Assembly: GCA_015064925.1 (NCBI GenBank) | Contig: SVRH01000004.1 | Coordinates: 1-39,843 of the forward strand | From: Oscillospiraceae bacterium | Lineage (GTDB): Bacteria; Bacillota; Clostridia; Oscillospirales; CAG-272 | Direction of reading: 5' to 3' | DNA length: 39,843 nucleotides | Program-made: the position numbers and the translations under genes | Shown here: piece by piece, positions 7,390-14,579 of the stretch | How positions within the stretch are numbered: the stretch's first letter is position 1 | Layout: each line of letters begins with the position of its first letter | Notes under the pieces: generated by a model | The model's database searches: none | What the model was told of the DNA's origin: nothing | The model's input: the letters and a program-made list of their open reading frames with translations, nothing else

Positions 7390-8318
7390 ACTTCGATGCC
7401 CGCTTCCTTCATGAGCATTTTGTTGAATTCCTCGGCGGTATTGTAGCCCATGCGCTTCTGACGGTTGTTCATGGCGGCGATCTCCATGATGATGGCAAGG
7501 TTACGGCCGGGGCGCACGGGGATGGTGACCATAGGCACCTTGATGTCCATGATATCGTAGTACTGGGTCTCAAGTCCCAGACGGTCGTAGTATTTATCGG
7601 GATCCCAGGGCTCCAGCACCACCACCATATTGATCTTTTCGGTCTCCTTGATCGCACCGATACCGAAGATGCGGCGCACGTCCACGATGCCGACTCCGCG
7701 CAGCTCCGCGTAGTAGCGGATGGTGTTGGGGGCGGTTCCCACAAGGGTCTTGGCGGAAACCTTTTTGATCTCCACCGCGTCGTCTGCGATGAGACGGTGG
7801 CCGCGCTTTAAAAGCTCGATGGCGGTCTCGCTCTTACCGATGCCGCTGGAGCCGACGATCAGAATACCCTCGCCGTAGACCTCGACCAGAACGCCGTGGC
7901 GGGTGATGCGGGGTGCCAGATGCACCTGCAGGGAGGCAATGAGGGCGGCCATCAAATCGGTGGTCTTGGTGGCGGCCCGCAGAACGGGCACCTTATGCTG
8001 CTTTGCCAGCTCCAAAAAATAGTCGGGGGCGCCGTCATGTCCTGTGAAGATGACGGCGGTGGGATTGCGGGAAAGAAAACCGTCGATATTGCGCAGTCTG
8101 GTTTCGCTGTCCAGGCTTGCCAGATATTCCGATTCGGCGTTGCCGATGATCTGGAGGCGCTGAGGCTCAAACTGTCTGTAAAAGCCGCTCAGCGCCAGCC
8201 CGCAGCGGTGTACCTCGGGGCGGGAGATCTCGATGGTTTCGGGATCCACAGGCAGATAGATCTCCTCCATGGAAAATTCTTTCATAATGGCCGAAAGCGG
8301 TATGGTATATATCTTCAT
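7386..8318 (-). CDS. hprK: HPr kinase/phosphorylase
   Basis: This 310-residue enzyme phosphorylates and dephosphorylates the serine of HPr, the central switch of carbon catabolite regulation in Firmicutes. Features in order: the N-terminal domain with FTGHDGAPDYFLELA and VPVLRAATKTTDLMA; the P-loop GSSGIGKSETAIELLKRGH with LIADDAVEI; and the HprK signature ELRGVGIVDVRRIFG. The C-terminus includes VPVRPGRN-like IPVRPGRNLAIIMEIAAMN. Length is normal. I use the ATG at 8318 because the GTG two codons upstream lies within the ribosome-binding site. It heads a two-gene operon with the Cys-rich protein and has a recognisable promoter. Confidence 0.95.
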   Translation of the reverse strand: MKIYTIPLSAIMKEFSMEEIYLPVDPETIEISRPEVHRCGLALSGFYRQFEPQRLQIIGNAESEYLASLDSETRLRNIDGFLSRNPTAVIFTGHDGAPDYFLELAKQHKVPVLRAATKTTDLMAALIASLQVHLAPRITRHGVLVEVYGEGILIVGSSGIGKSETAIELLKRGHRLIADDAVEIKKVSAKTLVGTAPNTIRYYAELRGVGIVDVRRIFGIGAIKETEKINMVVVLEPWDPDKYYDRLGLETQYYDIMDIKVPMVTIPVRPGRNLAIIMEIAAMNNRQKRMGYNTAEEFNKMLMKEAGIEV

Positions 8319-8345
8319 AGGCACCTCACGGATATTGATAGCATC

Positions 8346-8374
8346 AGTATAGCACGTTTTTCTTTATTTTTCAA
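8346..8374 (-). promoter_or_regulatory. Sigma-A promoter of hprK
   Basis: Read on the minus strand, TTGAAA (8374-8369) and TATACT (8351-8346) are separated by 17 bases. The start codon lies 28 bases downstream of the -10 box. Confidence 0.75.
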
Positions 8375-8442
8375 TATCAAAGTGTGAGAATATCGGACAA
8401 ACCGAGATGCATAGGATGCAGTATCGGACTTGGAGGTGCGTT

Positions 8443-8592
8443 ATGAAACGAAATACGTGGTGGCTTTGTATGCTGACGGCGGCGCTGCTGGTCTTAGTGA
8501 CCTTGCAGGTGACGGAAAAAAGAGACTCTCAAGCCGAGCGTTACCATCCGAACGGCAGCGAGCCGGTGTACGTGGGGATCTTCGGTGAGTAA
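8443..8592 (+). CDS. Single-pass membrane microprotein
   Basis: A 49-residue protein that is not the start given in the ORF track. The ATG at 8443 follows a good ribosome-binding site (ggaggtg), while upstream ATGs have none. It has one N-terminal hydrophobic helix (TWWLCMLTAALLVLVTL) and a short polar tail. Its last codons overlap the first codons of the M50 protease by 8 bases, which suggests translational coupling. It is not recognised as a known family. A partner, inhibitor or substrate of the protease is a reasonable guess, nothing more. It could also be only a coupling leader. Confidence 0.6.
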   Translation: MKRNTWWLCMLTAALLVLVTLQVTEKRDSQAERYHPNGSEPVYVGIFGE

Positions 8593-9154
8593 AAAGCGGC
8601 TTGTCGTCAAGCCCTCGGCGGTGGCGGTGTGGCTCTGCTTTGCGCTCTTTGAGCCCTCTGTGTACACGGCGCTTCTTTTTGGGGTGATGGCGCTGCACGA
8701 ATGCGGACATCTACTGGCGCTTCGGCTGTGCGGTGTGCGGGAAACGCAGATGGTCATTTCCGGATTCGGTGCGGAGATCCGCTATCATACGGCGGTGAAA
8801 AGCGTTTGGGGCAGGATCTTCATCGCACTGGGAGGGATCCTCATGAATCTGCTGCTTGGGACAGTGATGCTTTATTGGTACAGATTGCCGCTTTGCCTGT
8901 TTACGTCGGTTGCCTCTTTTGTACTGGCGTTTTTGAATCTGCTGCCCGTGCGGGGGCTTGACGGAGCAAGAGCGCTTGAGGAATGCTTGATATACTTTGC
9001 CGATTACGGAACGGCCTATGCGGTGATGCGATGGTCATCGGTCATGGGACTGCTGCTGCTCGGACTGCTTTCGGCTTTCGTTTTGATGGAAAGCGGCTTC
9101 AATTTTTCGCTTCTTCTTTTTACTTTGTATCTTTCTTTGTCGATTTTTCGCTGA
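8585..9154 (+). CDS. M50-family site-2 metalloprotease (SpoIVFB-like)
   Basis: The 189-residue GTG-started protein is a polytopic membrane protein with the zinc motif HECGH (residues 38-42) in a transmembrane helix and the third-ligand motif NLLPVRGLDGARAL around residue 120. This arrangement fits the short intramembrane M50 proteases such as SpoIVFB, and also the related M50B proteins not tied to sporulation. There are about four to five membrane segments and no PDZ or CBS domain. It overlaps the upstream microprotein gene. Its substrate is unknown. Calling it SpoIVFB itself would need sporulation genes or phylogeny; none are in the window. Confidence 0.85.
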   Translation: MSKKRLVVKPSAVAVWLCFALFEPSVYTALLFGVMALHECGHLLALRLCGVRETQMVISGFGAEIRYHTAVKSVWGRIFIALGGILMNLLLGTVMLYWYRLPLCLFTSVASFVLAFLNLLPVRGLDGARALEECLIYFADYGTAYAVMRWSSVMGLLLLGLLSAFVLMESGFNFSLLLFTLYLSLSIFR

Positions 9155-9191
9155 AAAAACGCAAAAAAGTCAAAAAATATTCACAAATCCC

Positions 9192-9220
9192 TTGACTATT
9201 GCTCCCATACCGGCTATAAT
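9192..9220 (+). promoter_or_regulatory. Sigma-A promoter of the pot leader RNA and operon
   Basis: TTGACT (9192-9197) and TATAAT (9215-9220) have a 17-base spacer. Transcription should begin about 9227, giving an unusually long leader of roughly 380 bases before potA. Confidence 0.85.
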
Positions 9221-9226
9221 GGAAAA

Positions 9227-9484
9227 TGCACATTACAAATAGCACGATTTTTGCATCTGTGCCAACGTTCCGCAGGGGAGCAAAGTCCAAGGCGGAATCA
9301 TCATTGTTAAAACTGAATAACATGTACACATCTTGCAGTTCTAATGTGGCAATGCCACTCAGGAATCGTTATCGGATCACGGTCCGATTTTGGAAACAGC
9401 CTGCTGCAGCCGATCTCAAATTCTGATGCGGAGAAATACCGCCGTGGAGATGTCCTCAATAATTTACAGGGGGGACGTTTTTTT
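9227..9484 (+). ncRNA. Structured 5' leader of potABCD ending in an intrinsic terminator
   Basis: Between the promoter and potA lies about 250 bases of apparently non-coding RNA with several hairpins: TCCGC/GCGGA (9269-9296), AACTG/CAGTT (9311-9340), GTGGC/GCCAC (9346-9358), ATCGGA/TCCGAT (9371-9388) and GCGG/CCGC (9428-9442). It ends in a terminator hairpin at 9450-9484. AACGTTCC at 9264-9271 can instead pair with the 3' arm of the terminator, so two exclusive folds exist. This is the architecture of an attenuating riboswitch or a stable small RNA. I could not match it to T-box, SAM, cobalamin, lysine, ykkC or 6S consensus sequences I know. No tandem tRNA or leader peptide is evident. Confidence 0.6.
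9450..9484 (+). terminator. Intrinsic terminator inside the pot leader
   Basis: ATGTCCTC (9450-9457) pairs with GGGGACGT (9471-9478), 8 base pairs with two G-T wobbles, followed by seven Ts (9478-9484). It lies 122 bases before the potA start, so it would cut off the operon unless prevented. Confidence 0.75.
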
Positions 9485-9605
9485 CGTGGATCAAGACTCG
9501 GTCTGTAAAAACTCTTTGCGGGGGCGACTGTTAGCCGGGTGTGGGGTTTGCGCAGAGCTGTATACGGCTGTACGCGGCCTTTTGCCGCAAAGGGGGATGC
9601 AAAAA

Positions 9606-10736
9606 ATGTCTGAACTTAAGAATTTAATTGAACTACGTAACATTTCAATGTCATTTGACGGTGAAACGGTGCTTGACGACCTCAATCTGTCCATCAAGGA
9701 CGGAGAGTTCGTCACCTTTTTGGGTGCTTCCGGATGTGGTAAGACCACCACGCTGCGCATCATTGCGGGCTTCATCGATCCGATACAGGGAGATGTTTTT
9801 TTTGATGGAGAGCGTATCAACGGCGTACCGCCTCACAAGAGAAACGTGAACACCATCTTCCAGCGTTACGCGCTGTTTCCGCATCTGAACGTGTACGAAA
9901 ACGTGGCGTTCGGTCTGCGGGTGGCGAAGGTTCCGAAGGAGGAGCTGCACGAGCGCGTCATGGAGATGATCGCCATGGTGAACTTAAAGGGGCTGGAGCA
10001 CCGCAAGGTGGACAAGCTCTCGGGCGGTCAGCAGCAGAGAGTTGCCATTGCCAGAGCCATCGTCAACCGACCCAAGGTTCTGCTGCTGGACGAGCCTTTG
10101 GCGGCTCTTGACTATAAGCTGCGCAAGGATATGCAGAACGAGCTCAAGCGCATTCAGCGCCAGCTGGGCATTACCTTCATTTTCGTCACCCACGACCAGG
10201 AAGAGGCGCTGTCCATGTCGGATACCGTGGTGGTCATGAACGAGGGCAAGATCCAGCAGATCGGTTCTCCTACCGATATTTACAACGAGCCCATCAACGC
10301 ATTCGTTGCCGACTTTATCGGCGAATCCAATATCATTGCCGGCACCATGGTGCGCGATTACCTTGTGCGCATGGACGGAAGAAACTTCACCTGCCTTGAC
10401 CATGGCTTTGGTGAAAACGAGCCGGTGGACGTGGTCATTCGTCCCGAGGACGTGGACATCGTTCCGCTGGATCGCGGTATGCTGGAGGGGGAGGTCACCT
10501 CGGTGATCTTCAAGGGCGTGCACTACGAAATGATCATCGACGTTTGCGGCTTCAAATGGATGGTGCAGACCACCGACGTGCAGGAGGTGGGCGACAAGGT
10601 GGGCCTTTACATCGAGCCCGATGCCATCCACATCATGAAGAAGTCCAAGTATTCCGATATGTTCGGAGATTACAGCACCTACAGTGACGAGATGGAAGAG
10701 GCACTGGCGGGTGAGGAAGAGGAGGAGCAGGCGTGA
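9606..10736 (+). CDS. potA: Spermidine/putrescine ABC transporter ATPase
   Basis: The 376-residue ATP-binding subunit energises polyamine uptake at the inner face of the membrane. It shows Walker [10 protein letters not shown], signature LSGGQQQR, Walker [13 protein letters not shown], the switch histidine in [14 protein letters not shown], and a C-terminal TOBE-like domain ([13 protein letters not shown]). I start it at the ATG at 9606, which has a GGGGG ribosome-binding site 9 bases upstream; the ORF track extends about 70 residues into the leader RNA with no homology. Its stop overlaps the potB start. Together with potB, potC and potD it forms a complete importer. The acidic C-terminal tail ([13 protein letters not shown]) is slightly unusual. 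Confidence 0.93.
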   Translation: MSELKNLIELRNISMSFDGETVLDDLNLSIKDGEFVTFLGASGCGKTTTLRIIAGFIDPIQGDVFFDGERINGVPPHKRNVNTIFQRYALFPHLNVYENVAFGLRVAKVPKEELHERVMEMIAMVNLKGLEHRKVDKLSGGQQQRVAIARAIVNRPKVLLLDEPLAALDYKLRKDMQNELKRIQRQLGITFIFVTHDQEEALSMSDTVVVMNEGKIQQIGSPTDIYNEPINAFVADFIGESNIIAGTMVRDYLVRMDGRNFTCLDHGFGENEPVDVVIRPEDVDIVPLDRGMLEGEVTSVIFKGVHYEMIIDVCGFKWMVQTTDVQEVGDKVGLYIEPDAIHIMKKSKYSDMFGDYSTYSDEMEEALAGEEEEEQA

Positions 10737-11803
10737 AAACAGCGAAACCCGGATGGGGCAATCGGCTGTTGAACGCTCCGTACATCCTTTGGGCGGCGAT
10801 CTTTATCATCGTGCCCCTTATCATGGTGGCGGTGTATGCCTTCACCGAAACAGCCAACGTCTTTTGTCTGGAGGCCCGGTACAAGGGACAGACCTATTCC
10901 TACGAGATCGAAATGTATTCGGGTAAGATACTGAAGGGAGATCCCGGCAGCTTTACTCTTGATCCCGAAATGGAAGGCAACGTCAATATGGACTATGCCA
11001 AGGACATGGTGGCAAAGTGCTTGGGCGCTGAGCGCTCCGAGGTGACCTTCACCAAGGCGAAGCCCGAGTACAACCGTGTGTCCTCTTTTACCTTTGCCAA
11101 TATAAGGACCGCCTTTTCGGGCAACTACGTCCGCGCCTTCGGGCAGTCGCTGTGGCTGTCGGTGCTGGCGACCTTGATCTCTCTTGTGGTCGCCTACCCC
11201 TTTGCCTATGCGCTCAGCCGCACGAGCATTCGCTCGCAAAAGATCCAGATGCTGCTCATCATGCTGCCCATGTGGATGAATATGCTGATCCGCACCTATG
11301 CGTGGACCGATATTATCGCCAGTGGCGGTATCCTTAATAAAGCGCTCGGCTTCATCGGTCTTGGCCCGTTCAAGATGCTGGAGACCGAGGGAGCGGTGGT
11401 CATGGGTATGGTATACAATTATCTGCCGTATATGATCCTGCCCATCTATACCATCATGTCCAAGATCGAGCCTTCGCTGCTGGAGGCAGCGGAGGACCTT
11501 GGCTGCAACGGCTTTGGAAAGCTGCGCAGGGTCATCATGCCCCTGAGCCTTCCGGGCGTGGTGTCGGGAATCATCATGGTGTTCGTGCCCTCGATCTCGA
11601 CCTTCTATATTTCCTATAAGATGAGTAACGGTAAGATCACGCTGATCGGTGACCTCATCGAAACGCAGATGAAGAACCAGATGACCACGGGCGGACTCAA
11701 CGTCGGCGCGGCGCTGTCGCTGCTGCTGATGGTGATCATTCTGATCTGTACCTTTATTCTCAACCGTGTTGACAAAGACGGGGAAGGGAGCGTGATGGTA
11801 TGA
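10733..11803 (+). CDS. potB: Spermidine/putrescine ABC transporter permease with PepSY-like insertion
   Basis: The 356-residue, GTG-started membrane protein has the permease coupling motif [27 protein letters not shown] and about six membrane helices. It is roughly 70 residues longer than usual PotB. The extra segment (about residues 45-115, after the first helix) reads [21 protein letters not shown] and, later, [23 protein letters not shown]. Those are the two halves of a PepSY motif, in permuted order. This loop should face outside. The gene overlaps potA by 4 bases and potC by 4, so translation is coupled. The permease call is firm; the PepSY-like identity is pattern recognition and not searched. 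Confidence 0.9.
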   Translation: MKTAKPGWGNRLLNAPYILWAAIFIIVPLIMVAVYAFTETANVFCLEARYKGQTYSYEIEMYSGKILKGDPGSFTLDPEMEGNVNMDYAKDMVAKCLGAERSEVTFTKAKPEYNRVSSFTFANIRTAFSGNYVRAFGQSLWLSVLATLISLVVAYPFAYALSRTSIRSQKIQMLLIMLPMWMNMLIRTYAWTDIIASGGILNKALGFIGLGPFKMLETEGAVVMGMVYNYLPYMILPIYTIMSKIEPSLLEAAEDLGCNGFGKLRRVIMPLSLPGVVSGIIMVFVPSISTFYISYKMSNGKITLIGDLIETQMKNQMTTGGLNVGAALSLLLMVIILICTFILNRVDKDGEGSVMV

Positions 11804-12621
11804 AGCACGTAAACCGATTGATCATGGCGCTGGTGTATATCTTTTTGTATGCACCGCTTCTTGTCATGGTGATCTTTTCCTTCAGCGGCGGTAACCACAC
11901 CTCCGTGTTCCAGGTGGTGGAGGGCAGACCCTTCTACTACTGGTATGAGCAGCTGTTCAGAGAGGGCAACCCGCTTCTGCGCTGCCTTTGGAATTCCATT
12001 CAGCTGGGCATCGTTTCGGCGCTGATCGCAACGGTGCTGGGCACGGTGGCTGCGGTGGGCATCTACCGCATGAAGAATCGCAGACTTTCCTCTTCGATGA
12101 TGATGGTCAACAACATTCCCATGATGAACCCCGAAATCGTGACCGGCGTATCCATGATGCTGCTGTTCATGTTCGTGGGCGTCATGCTGGGCGTGTCGGG
12201 TGAAAAGACCAACTTCTGGACCCTCTTGATCGCCCACGTGACCTTCAGCACGCCTTACGTGCTGCTGAACGTGCTGCCTAAGCTGCGTCAGACCGACCCG
12301 CATCTTCTGGAGGCGGCGCAGGATCTGGGATGCACGCCCACCAAGGCGTTCTTCAAGGTGGTCATTCCGCAGATCCGTCCCGGTATCGTGGCAGGATTTT
12401 TGATGGCGTTTACCCTGTCCTTTGACGATTTCGTCATCAGCTACTATACCACAGGCAGCTCCTTCAAGACCCTGCCGGTGTATATCTACAACATGGTCAG
12501 AAAGCCCGTAACGCCCGAGATCTATGCGCTGTACAGCATTATTCTGGCGGGCATTTTGGTGCTGCTGATCGTGTACAATGTCGTTTCCGCCAAGACCCCT
12601 GCGGCGGGAAAGAAGAGGTGA
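11800..12621 (+). CDS. potC: Spermidine/putrescine ABC transporter permease
   Basis: The 273-residue second permease has about six transmembrane helices and the EAA coupling motif LLEAAQDLGCTPTKAFFKVVIPQIRPG. The downstream FLMAFTLSFDDFVISYYTTG segment is strongly typical of PotC. Length is normal and there is no extra domain, in contrast to PotB. It overlaps potB by four bases and is followed 4 bases later by potD. Confidence 0.93.
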   Translation: MKHVNRLIMALVYIFLYAPLLVMVIFSFSGGNHTSVFQVVEGRPFYYWYEQLFREGNPLLRCLWNSIQLGIVSALIATVLGTVAAVGIYRMKNRRLSSSMMMVNNIPMMNPEIVTGVSMMLLFMFVGVMLGVSGEKTNFWTLLIAHVTFSTPYVLLNVLPKLRQTDPHLLEAAQDLGCTPTKAFFKVVIPQIRPGIVAGFLMAFTLSFDDFVISYYTTGSSFKTLPVYIYNMVRKPVTPEIYALYSIILAGILVLLIVYNVVSAKTPAAGKKR

Positions 12622-12625
12622 GCAC

Positions 12626-13756
12626 ATGAAGCGAATCATTTCTTGTGCGTGCGCTCTGCTTCTTGTCGCTGCCTCGGTCCTGTTTGGCGGCTGCGGTGCG
12701 CCCGTGAACACCGACGTGACGGTGGAGAGCACCTATACAAAAGAATTCGCGGGAAAGAGCCTGAACGTTTACAACTGGGCGGAGTATATTTCGGTGGGTG
12801 AGGACGATACCCTCAACGTCAATGCCGCCTTTGAAAAGCTGACCGGTATTCGCGTGAACTACAACACCTACGAAAGCAACGAGGTCTTGTATTCCACATT
12901 GACCGGCGGCACCGTGCAGTGTGAGATCATTATCCCTTCGGATTACATGATCGCACGTCTGTCGGACGAGGGAATGCTGCAGGAGCTGGACTTTTCGCAG
13001 ATCCCCAATTACAAATATATCGATCCCGTATATAGAGATCAGTATTACGATCCCGAAAACAAATACACCGTTCCTTATGCCGTGGGTATGGTCGGTATCA
13101 TCTATAACACCACGATGGTGAAGGATCCGCAAAAGAGCTGGGGGCTGATGTGGGACCCTGCCTACAAGGGACAGGTGCTCAATTTCAATAACAGCCGTGA
13201 CGCCTTTATGACGGCTCAGTGCTATGCGGGCATCGATCTGAATACCAAGGATATCGCGCAGTGGGAAGAGGCTGCCAAGCTGCTGAAAAAGCAGAAAAAA
13301 GAGGTGGATCCCGGCTACGTCATGGACGAGGTCTTCAAGATGATGGAGAGCGGCGAAAAGGCGATCGCTCCCTATTACGCAGGTGACTTTCTGACCATGC
13401 AGGAGGAAAACCCCGATCTGGATTTCTTCTATCCCGAGGAGGGCACCAATATCTTCGTGGACGCCATGTGCGTGCCTGCCACTGTGAAAAAGGACTCGGA
13501 TGAATACAAGATGGCGATGATGTACATCAATTTCATGAACGAGATCGACGTGGCGCTGGCAAACGCGGAGTATCACTATTACGGAAGCCCCCACACGGGC
13601 GTGGTGCAGGACGACCGCTATTCGCTGAAGGGTGACCCCATCCTTTATCCCGAGGACAAGACGTACATTGCCGAAAAATGCACCTATTACGAGAATATGC
13701 CGGTGAAGATCCTGCAGAAATACGAAAAGCTGTGGGAAGACGTGAAGGCATCGTAA
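12626..13756 (+). CDS. potD: Spermidine/putrescine-binding lipoprotein
   Basis: The 376-residue substrate-binding protein is a lipoprotein: MKRIISCACALLLVAASVLFGGC with a lipobox ending at Cys. The mature part begins with the PotD-like LNVYNWAEYIS and contains VPYAVGMVGIIYNTTMV and LMWDPAYKGQVLNFNN, typical of family 1 polyamine-binding proteins. I start it at 12626, after an AGAGGTGAG ribosome-binding site, and not at the upstream ATG in the ORF track. It captures polyamine outside the membrane and delivers it to PotBC. Exact preference (putrescine versus spermidine) cannot be read reliably. No clear terminator follows it. Confidence 0.93.
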   Translation: MKRIISCACALLLVAASVLFGGCGAPVNTDVTVESTYTKEFAGKSLNVYNWAEYISVGEDDTLNVNAAFEKLTGIRVNYNTYESNEVLYSTLTGGTVQCEIIIPSDYMIARLSDEGMLQELDFSQIPNYKYIDPVYRDQYYDPENKYTVPYAVGMVGIIYNTTMVKDPQKSWGLMWDPAYKGQVLNFNNSRDAFMTAQCYAGIDLNTKDIAQWEEAAKLLKKQKKEVDPGYVMDEVFKMMESGEKAIAPYYAGDFLTMQEENPDLDFFYPEEGTNIFVDAMCVPATVKKDSDEYKMAMMYINFMNEIDVALANAEYHYYGSPHTGVVQDDRYSLKGDPILYPEDKTYIAEKCTYYENMPVKILQKYEKLWEDVKAS

Positions 13757-13785
13757 TAAAATTTTAAATTTTTTCAGAAAAAGTA

Positions 13786-13814
13786 TTGCATTTGCGGAAA
13801 AACTGTGATACAAT
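13786..13814 (+). promoter_or_regulatory. Sigma-A promoter of rplS
   Basis: TTGCAT (13786-13791) and TACAAT (13809-13814) are separated by 17 bases, giving a leader of about 95 bases before the L19 start codon. Confidence 0.75.
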
Positions 13815-13835
13815 GCTTTCGTTGCGGAGTTTTCT

Positions 13836-13894
13836 ATGGGAAAATTCTGCCCATTAACGGAACAGTCCGCTGCATTGCTCTGCATGAATGTTCC
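13836..13894 (+). promoter_or_regulatory. Candidate L19 autoregulatory leader
   Basis: Two hairpins can form in the rplS leader: ATGGG/CCCAT (13836-13854) and GGAACA/TGTTCC (13859-13894), the latter with an inner TGCA/TGCA pairing. The ribosome-binding site aaggagg follows at about 13901. A ribosomal-protein leader upstream of rplS is known in Firmicutes (L19_leader). Position and two-hairpin layout fit, but I could not align it to the family model. Confidence 0.45.
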
Positions 13895-13916
13895 AGAAAT
13901 AAGGAGGAGCCAAACA

Positions 13917-14258
13917 ATGGATTTGATTAAGGCTTTTACAAGTGAGCAGTTCAGAAAGGACGATCTGGTTCTGAACATCGGTGATACCGTTAAGGTACAC
14001 AACAAGATCAAAGAAGGCGCAAGAGAAAGAATTCAGCTCTTCGAAGGCACCATCATCGCAAAGCACGGCGGCGGTATTTCCGAAACCTTCACCGTTAGAA
14101 GAATCTCCTACGGCGTAGGTGTTGAAAAGACCTTCCCCGTACATTCTCCCAACGTTGTTAAGGTAGACGTAGTTCGTTCCGGTAAGGTTAGACGTGCTAA
14201 GCTGTACTACCTGCGCGACAGAGTAGGTAAGGCTGCCAAGGTTAAGGAATCTAACTGA
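13917..14258 (+). CDS. rplS: 50S ribosomal protein L19
   Basis: A 113-residue protein with the full L19 sequence pattern: [55 protein letters not shown] and [21 protein letters not shown]19 sits at the 30S-50S interface. The correct start is the ATG at 13917 behind aaggagg; the ORF track adds 27 residues that are leader sequence. It is followed 21 bases later by rpmE. Confidence 0.97.
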   Translation: MDLIKAFTSEQFRKDDLVLNIGDTVKVHNKIKEGARERIQLFEGTIIAKHGGGISETFTVRRISYGVGVEKTFPVHSPNVVKVDVVRSGKVRRAKLYYLRDRVGKAAKVKESN

Positions 14259-14279
14259 TTTTGAAGAGAGGTATTTGAA

Positions 14280-14486
14280 ATGAAACAAGGAATTCATCCC
14301 AAGTATGAAGAAGTCACTGTAAAGTGCGCTTGCGGTGCTGAGTACAAGACTCGTTCCACCGCTGCCAATATGCGCGTAGAAATTTGCTCCAACTGCCATC
14401 CCTTCTTTACCGGCAAACAGAAGTTTGTTGACGCGGGTGGACGTGTTGACAAGTTCAAGAAGCGTCTGGAAGCAGCAAAGAAGTAA
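14280..14486 (+). CDS. rpmE: 50S ribosomal protein L31, zinc-binding type
   Basis: The 68-residue protein has the zinc-type L31 cysteines (CACG and CSNCHPF) and the C-terminal [20 protein letters not shown]. Having the cysteines means it is the zinc-containing paralog and not the zinc-independent type B. It is co-transcribed with rplS and ends just before a terminator. Confidence 0.97.
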   Translation: MKQGIHPKYEEVTVKCACGAEYKTRSTAANMRVEICSNCHPFFTGKQKFVDAGGRVDKFKKRLEAAKK

Positions 14487-14527
14487 TCGAAAGATTGCCC
14501 GTGACTGTCAGAACACAAGAAAGCAAG

Positions 14528-14558
14528 AAGGGTTGTTGCCAAGCGCAACGGCCCTTTT
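14528..14558 (+). terminator. Terminator after rpmE
   Basis: AAGGG-TT-GTTGC and GCAAC-GG-CCCTT form a stem with a small internal loop, followed by TTTT. hflX begins 22 bases later with no obvious promoter between, so partial read-through probably feeds hflX. Confidence 0.7.
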
Positions 14559-14579
14559 GCTCTTTTAAGGAAGAAAAGT

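Noticed and set aside
8585-9154. Naming the M50 protease spoIVFB
   Set aside because: Motifs fit but spoIVFA and other sporulation genes are absent from the window; the same fold occurs in non-sporulating bacteria.
9428-9484. T-box-like antiterminator in the potA leader
   Set aside because: CGGAGAAATACCGC resembles part of a T-box only loosely. The conserved GGGTGGNACCGCG sequence, the specifier stem and an amino-acid-related gene are missing.
9390-9605. Upstream extension of the potA ORF by about 70 residues
   Set aside because: It covers the structured leader and terminator, has no ABC-transporter similarity, and the ATG at 9606 has a well-placed ribosome-binding site.
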